From Cloeon dipterum (taxonomy: Eukaryota > Arthropoda > Insecta > Ephemeroptera > Baetidae): a stretch of 64,000 bases of DNA. Under the pieces are notes generated by a model. It had not been told where the DNA came from, did no database searches, and saw nothing but the letters and a program-made list of their open reading frames with translations. Made by a program: the position numbers and the translations under genes. The stretch is taken from contig NC_088790.1 of assembly GCF_949628265.1 (NCBI RefSeq), positions 5,646,545-5,710,544 of the forward strand. The letters run 5' to 3'. Shown piece after piece: positions 60,401 through 64,000 of the stretch (positions are counted from its first letter, which is position 1; each line of letters starts with the position of its first letter).

Positions 60401-60599
60401 AATATTTCATGAAATTCCCTCAACACATAAGTCAGACACGTATGGTATTCTTCACTGTAAGCTATAAAAATAACGCGACTTAAAATTACAACAGATAGAT
60501 TGTGTTAGAGAATACAATAGCTCTTCGATTTCTCCTGATCAACATTTTTCGACCTAAAAGTTACACAGTAGTTTCTCACCCTGCAACACAGCCACATTC

Positions 60600-61380
60600 A
60601 GTTTTCTTATACATAAAAGTGGTGACCACGCACTTTTTCTGGATTCCTTTTGTGAGCATGCGCGTCATATATTTCTTGCATGGGAGACTCAATGTTCATA
60701 TGCTATTCCTTTGCAAGCGCTCAGCCACCGATCGTGCTTTACCTATTCCAGCTCGCTACCACTACCTTTGCGAGCATGCGCATCATATTTTTTCTGTCAA
60801 GATCCAAGAACTAGCGTTCACATGCATTCTCCCTTTGCAAGCGATCGCGCTTTCCTATTCCAGTTCGCTACCACTACCTTTGCGAGCATGCGCGTCATAT
60901 TGCCGAGATCCATGAACTAGCGTTCACATGCATTCTTCCTGTGCAAGCGCTCAGTCACCGATCGTGCTTTGCCTATTCCAGCTCGCTACCACTCCCTTTG
61001 CGAGCATGCTCGTCATATTGACGAGATCCATGAACTAGCGTCCACATGCATTCTCCCTTTGCACGCGCACAGCCAGCGATCGCACTTATTCTCCCCTGGC
61101 TTATTCCAGCATGCTTCGCCACACCTGTGATTCCTTTGTAAGCATGCGCGTCATATTTTTCTGACAAGATCCATGAACTAGCGTTCACATGCATTCTCCC
61201 TTTGCAAGTTCTCAGTCACCGATCGTGTAGCTCGCTACCACCACCTTTGCGAGCATGCGCGTCATATTGCCGAGATCCATGAACATGCATTCTCCCTTTG
61301 CACAAGCGATCGCACTATTTCAACATACAACTCGCTACACTCATATTGCCGATATCCACGTTTTTCATTCTCCCTTTGTT
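60600..61380. repeat. Tandem repeat array, about 110-145 bp units
   Basis: At least five imperfect units share, in order: CACCGATCGTGC or GCGATCGC, AGCTCGCTACCACTACC, TTTGCGAGCATGCGCGTCAT, GATCCATGAACTAGCGTTCA, CATGCATTCTCCCTTTGCA. The later units are truncated or rearranged (for example the one ending near 61380). The array is GC-richer than its flanks, rich in GCATGC and CGATCG palindromes, and has no long conserved frame. Confidence 0.88.
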
Positions 61381-61448
61381 CACCCTACATTCTCTCCCTA
61401 ACATTGAGAAAGACCTGAGATTTCCCCATAGACACCCACCCCTCCACC

Positions 61449-61494
61449 AAGGTGGATAGGAAATCGGGTTTTTTACCCGTTTCCTATCCACCTT
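61449..61494. other. Strong inverted repeat (hairpin), about 20-bp stem
   Basis: Left arm 61449-61469 (AAGGTGGATAGGAAATCGGG, then T) pairs with right arm 61475-61494 along 20 bp with a single-base bulge, leaving a five-T loop. On the minus strand it begins at the stop codon of the PHD-like frame (TAA at 61493-61495). It could be an RNA stem-loop or a remnant of paired transposon ends. Confidence 0.75.
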
Positions 61495-61816
61495 ACATTC
61501 TTCTCCGGGCGTTAAAGCACAAAATCGCTGCTGATTTTTTATTATTTTGCTGGTGCTGTGAACAACGTGCTCGGTTTGGATGCAGCGGTTCGGGAACGCT
61601 CCAGAAGGAATCGTTTAGCATTGGCACGGAGCATGACCAGCAGCTGAAATTATTTTTCTTCTTGTATTCATTAACCTCTTTCTCGCTAATTTTTGTGAAT
61701 TTGCGAAGGCATGTTCTGTGAAATTCTAGCGGGCAGTCGGAGCATTTGATGCAAACAGCATTCTTTCGGCCGGCCTTGTCACAATAAAAACACTTCGAGG
61801 GTGGCATCTCTGGCAT
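61493..61816 (-). CDS. PHD-like zinc-finger reading frame (partial or pseudogenic)
   Basis: 107 codons from ATG at 61816. Cys/His spacing looks like a PHD-type cross-brace finger: CFYC, then CIKCSDC, FHRTC and CWSC. Such fingers read histone tails or mediate protein contacts. The same frame runs upstream without break through EFDRPPGPLQ to a TGA at 61855-61853. Beyond that it continues into the duplicated exon-10-like segment (cct-cgt-caa start at about 61898), so it is joined in frame, apart from one stop, to the broken copy of the neighbouring coiled-coil gene. Whether it is expressed, or is an exon of that duplicate, is unclear. Confidence 0.45.
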   Translation of the reverse strand: MPEMPPSKCFYCDKAGRKNAVCIKCSDCPLEFHRTCLRKFTKISEKEVNEYKKKNNFSCWSCSVPMLNDSFWSVPEPLHPNRARCSQHQQNNKKSAAILCFNARRRM

Positions 61817-61875
61817 TTGCAGTGGTCCAGGTGGTCGATCGAATTCCAGAGATCAGGGTCCCGGGGTTTTACCTC

Positions 61876-62535
61876 CTTCTTCAAATCCTTGACGAGGCTA
61901 GAACGTGAAATTTATTATTATTCGGATTAGCGAATGTGGGACTAACGCTTACTTTTATTTCTAGGTTTTCTAGAAATTTCTGGACAGCTGCTCATATGAT
62001 CTTTTTTTAATCTTGTCTTGCGATTGAAGGAAATTTATCGTTTTTTTTCAAGGCAGCATCTTTCGTTATAAATATTTATTTATAAGAACCAAAGCGATTT
62101 TAGATGGAATTATTTACCCTTCTGACTGCCGTAATGGTTTTCACGTTTGCTTCCGCCTGTATTTTTCATCTTTAAAGTTGAGGCCCTAAAATAAATATAA
62201 GTTAGGAATAATACTTTTATTATATATGTTTTTTATTTTTCTCACGGCATGAATCCTGAATTCTGATAGCCGAGTTGATTGCTGTTAACATTCTGAGGTG
62301 TCCTAACTGCTCCTTATACGTTTGTATACGTTTGAGCCTCGATGTTCTTTTTTAATTTCTTTGGGACGTTTTTCTCAGTGTTTTCGTCTGCAGATGTGCT
62401 ATTAACCTTTGTCTCATCTTTTTGCGTTGGCTATAAAGAGAGATGACATCAATGCAATATAAAGCACTAATATTTGGTATACTCACATCTTTGGTTATCA
62501 CATTAGACTGTATCAGAAAAGATCTCATATGCCCC
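61876..62535 (-). pseudogene. Broken partial duplicate of the coiled-coil gene (exons 6-10 region)
   Basis: Matches 57605-58245 with introns included, mostly better than 80 percent by eye; the intron stretch around ACCAAAGCGATTTTAGATGG is essentially identical. The copy is disabled: a 4-bp deletion in the exon-8 equivalent (GCTTCAAACCG becomes GCTTCCG, near 62152) and a 10-bp duplication in the exon-7 equivalent (TATACGTTTG twice, near 62316-62335) both shift the frame. Introns are retained, so it is a DNA-level duplication, not retrocopied. One end of the homology is at about 61876, directly before the PHD-like frame. Confidence 0.82.
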
Positions 62536-62545
62536 ACCTTTTTTT

Positions 62546-64000
62546 AATTCATTCCTGAACGCAAGCATATCTATAATACTATTTTTTAATAATACGCATT
62601 CTTATAAATATAATAGCTAAATTTAAAATTTGCATGGTTCAAATGGCATTTGAATCAAGTTAAAATTCTTGGAGTAACATATATACCCAGCAAAAAATCT
62701 TTTAGTTTAAAGATCAATGAAGCGGACCTATAGCTAAGGAAAAATCAAGTAAAATGAATGGACCATAAAACGTTCAGCAATAATACATCGTTTAACTTCT
62801 TACACGGGAAAATACCGAAAATTCCCGCGTCCTTCCTCGTCTTCCCCTAATGTTGTTTGTTAAGAGACTAATTCAGAGACATTTCAGGTTGTAAAAGCGA
62901 CCACAGCCTTGTCAGCGCAGGTGTCTAACAAATAAAGAATACGAAAGATCTGAGGAAGCCGCGCGCAGTCAAGTTCTCTTGTCACTGTGAATTTGGGGGA
63001 GATCTTGTTCTTTGACAATACAGGGATGGTGTTTGCTGGCAACCCTGAAAAAAAATGCAAGCAGCTGGCATTGAGTAAATCATGTGACACTTCATTTAAA
63101 AAGGCAATATTTTGTTAACTCCCAGTCAGTCACGCATAGTGTGATTATCCAAGACGGACATAAATCAACACGCTCTGCTGCTCTATTGATTGTTTATAGC
63201 GCAGCCTTGCATTCCGTGCGCCCAAAAGCAATGACACCCCGATTTTATTTTTTGTATCTCGCACAGCGCGCGAGTCAAAGAATCCTGTCTTTTCTCTCTG
63301 CGTTTTTATCCTGTGGTTTGAGTTTTTGATGCTTTAGCACCACTGTATATTTGTGTGTTTCCCCCGAGTTATTTGTAATTTTACTCTCTGTCAATGAACC
63401 CCCGCCGCTCGTGTGTATTGCATCACAAGTGTCGGCGGTGCTTTTGATAATATTTGTGGTGACCCTCACTTCTCCTCCACGTGCACATTCATTTGAGCTT
63501 GATTTTTGCCTCACGTTTAAGCCTCTGGGACGAGGTTTAAAAAAAATCACTAATTAGAAACATCGTTTGTGATTTCATGAATTTTGTAAACAGTTTTATA
63601 CTTTTCATTTATTCCATTACAATTTATAAATGAGCTTACTCGTAAAAATTGCATAAGTAAAAATTCTTTTGATGTAAGGAATGACAAGGTCAAATAAAAC
63701 CCAGTGTCCTTACAACTATAATAACTAATCCAGATAAGACAAAAACTCCATATACTTATTTCCAAAATAAATTAGGCATATAAATTTAAAAAATATGTAC
63801 TTCTCTCAGTCAAATAACTTTCCGACCTTTGAAGGCGTGTAAAAGCCGCGATCAACCTGTGATCACTTCTCTCCTTGGGTGCAAGAATAAATTATGTCTA
63901 ATAAAGGATGCCAGAAGAGAGTGTGCGGGGGTTTGAATTACACACAAATAAGACGATCCACCTTCTGTAAAAATTGCCTTTGGTTCGCCGCTGATTGCCC
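62546..64000. other. Right flank, no gene recognised
   Basis: AT-rich sequence with a few moderately GC-rich patches (about 62880-63020 and 63330-63500). No exon with splice signals and family motifs was recognised. It may belong to a gene beyond the window edge. Confidence 0.4.

Noticed and set aside
1-64000. tRNA, rRNA, known microRNA genes, CRISPR arrays, bacterial operons
   Set aside because: No A/B-box tRNA pattern, rRNA core sequence or familiar insect microRNA was seen by eye; CRISPR arrays and operons do not fit a eukaryotic window. A tRNAscan or Rfam run would be decisive.

Overview
This window is eukaryotic nuclear DNA, AT-rich, with spliced genes whose introns run from about 50 nt to 1.6 kb. 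Five genes belong to recognisable animal families. A CLIP (disulphide-knot) domain in one of them points to an arthropod. An intact uracil-DNA glycosylase (UNG) gene argues against a holometabolous insect, because ung is reported missing from Holometabola. The best guess is a hemimetabolous or palaeopterous insect, or another arthropod; the species is not resolved. || Layout. 489-8388 (+): membrane dipeptidase, 8 coding exons plus a candidate 5' exon, start probably beyond the window edge. 8389-12416: intergenic, with a diverged repeat. 12417-14304 (-): UNG, 8 exons, complete. 14305-15465: shared head-to-head promoter interval. 15466-18661 (+): SNAPC3 (SNAP50), 8 exons, complete. 18967-24893 (+): secreted inter-alpha-trypsin-inhibitor-heavy-chain-like protein (VIT + vWA) ending in a CLIP domain, 15 exons, with a TIR element in one intron. 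24894-34525: intergenic with repeats. 34526-35353 (+): intronless FoxB forkhead gene. 35354-57279: about 22 kb without a convincing gene, holding three microsatellites of note, two copies of a TIR element (a third is at 25.6 kb) and a broken Ty3/gypsy pol fragment. 57333-60150 (-): multi-exon gene for an unrecognised coiled-coil protein with a recent 51-residue internal tandem repeat. 60208-61380: two tandem-repeat arrays. 61449-61494: a strong hairpin. 61493-61816 (-): a PHD-like zinc-finger reading frame. 61876-62535 (-): a broken partial duplicate of the coiled-coil gene. 62546-64000: nothing recognised. || The genes do not form a pathway. UNG (base-excision repair) and SNAPC3 (snRNA transcription) are housekeeping. 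The dipeptidase and the ITIH-CLIP protein are surface or secreted. FoxB is a developmental transcription factor, and the large gene-poor flanks around it suit long-range regulatory DNA. The most unusual parts are the VIT-vWA-CLIP architecture and the 57.3-62.5 kb locus. Exons were assigned by reading frames, GT/AG borders, phase continuity and family motifs recognised by eye; no alignment or search was run.
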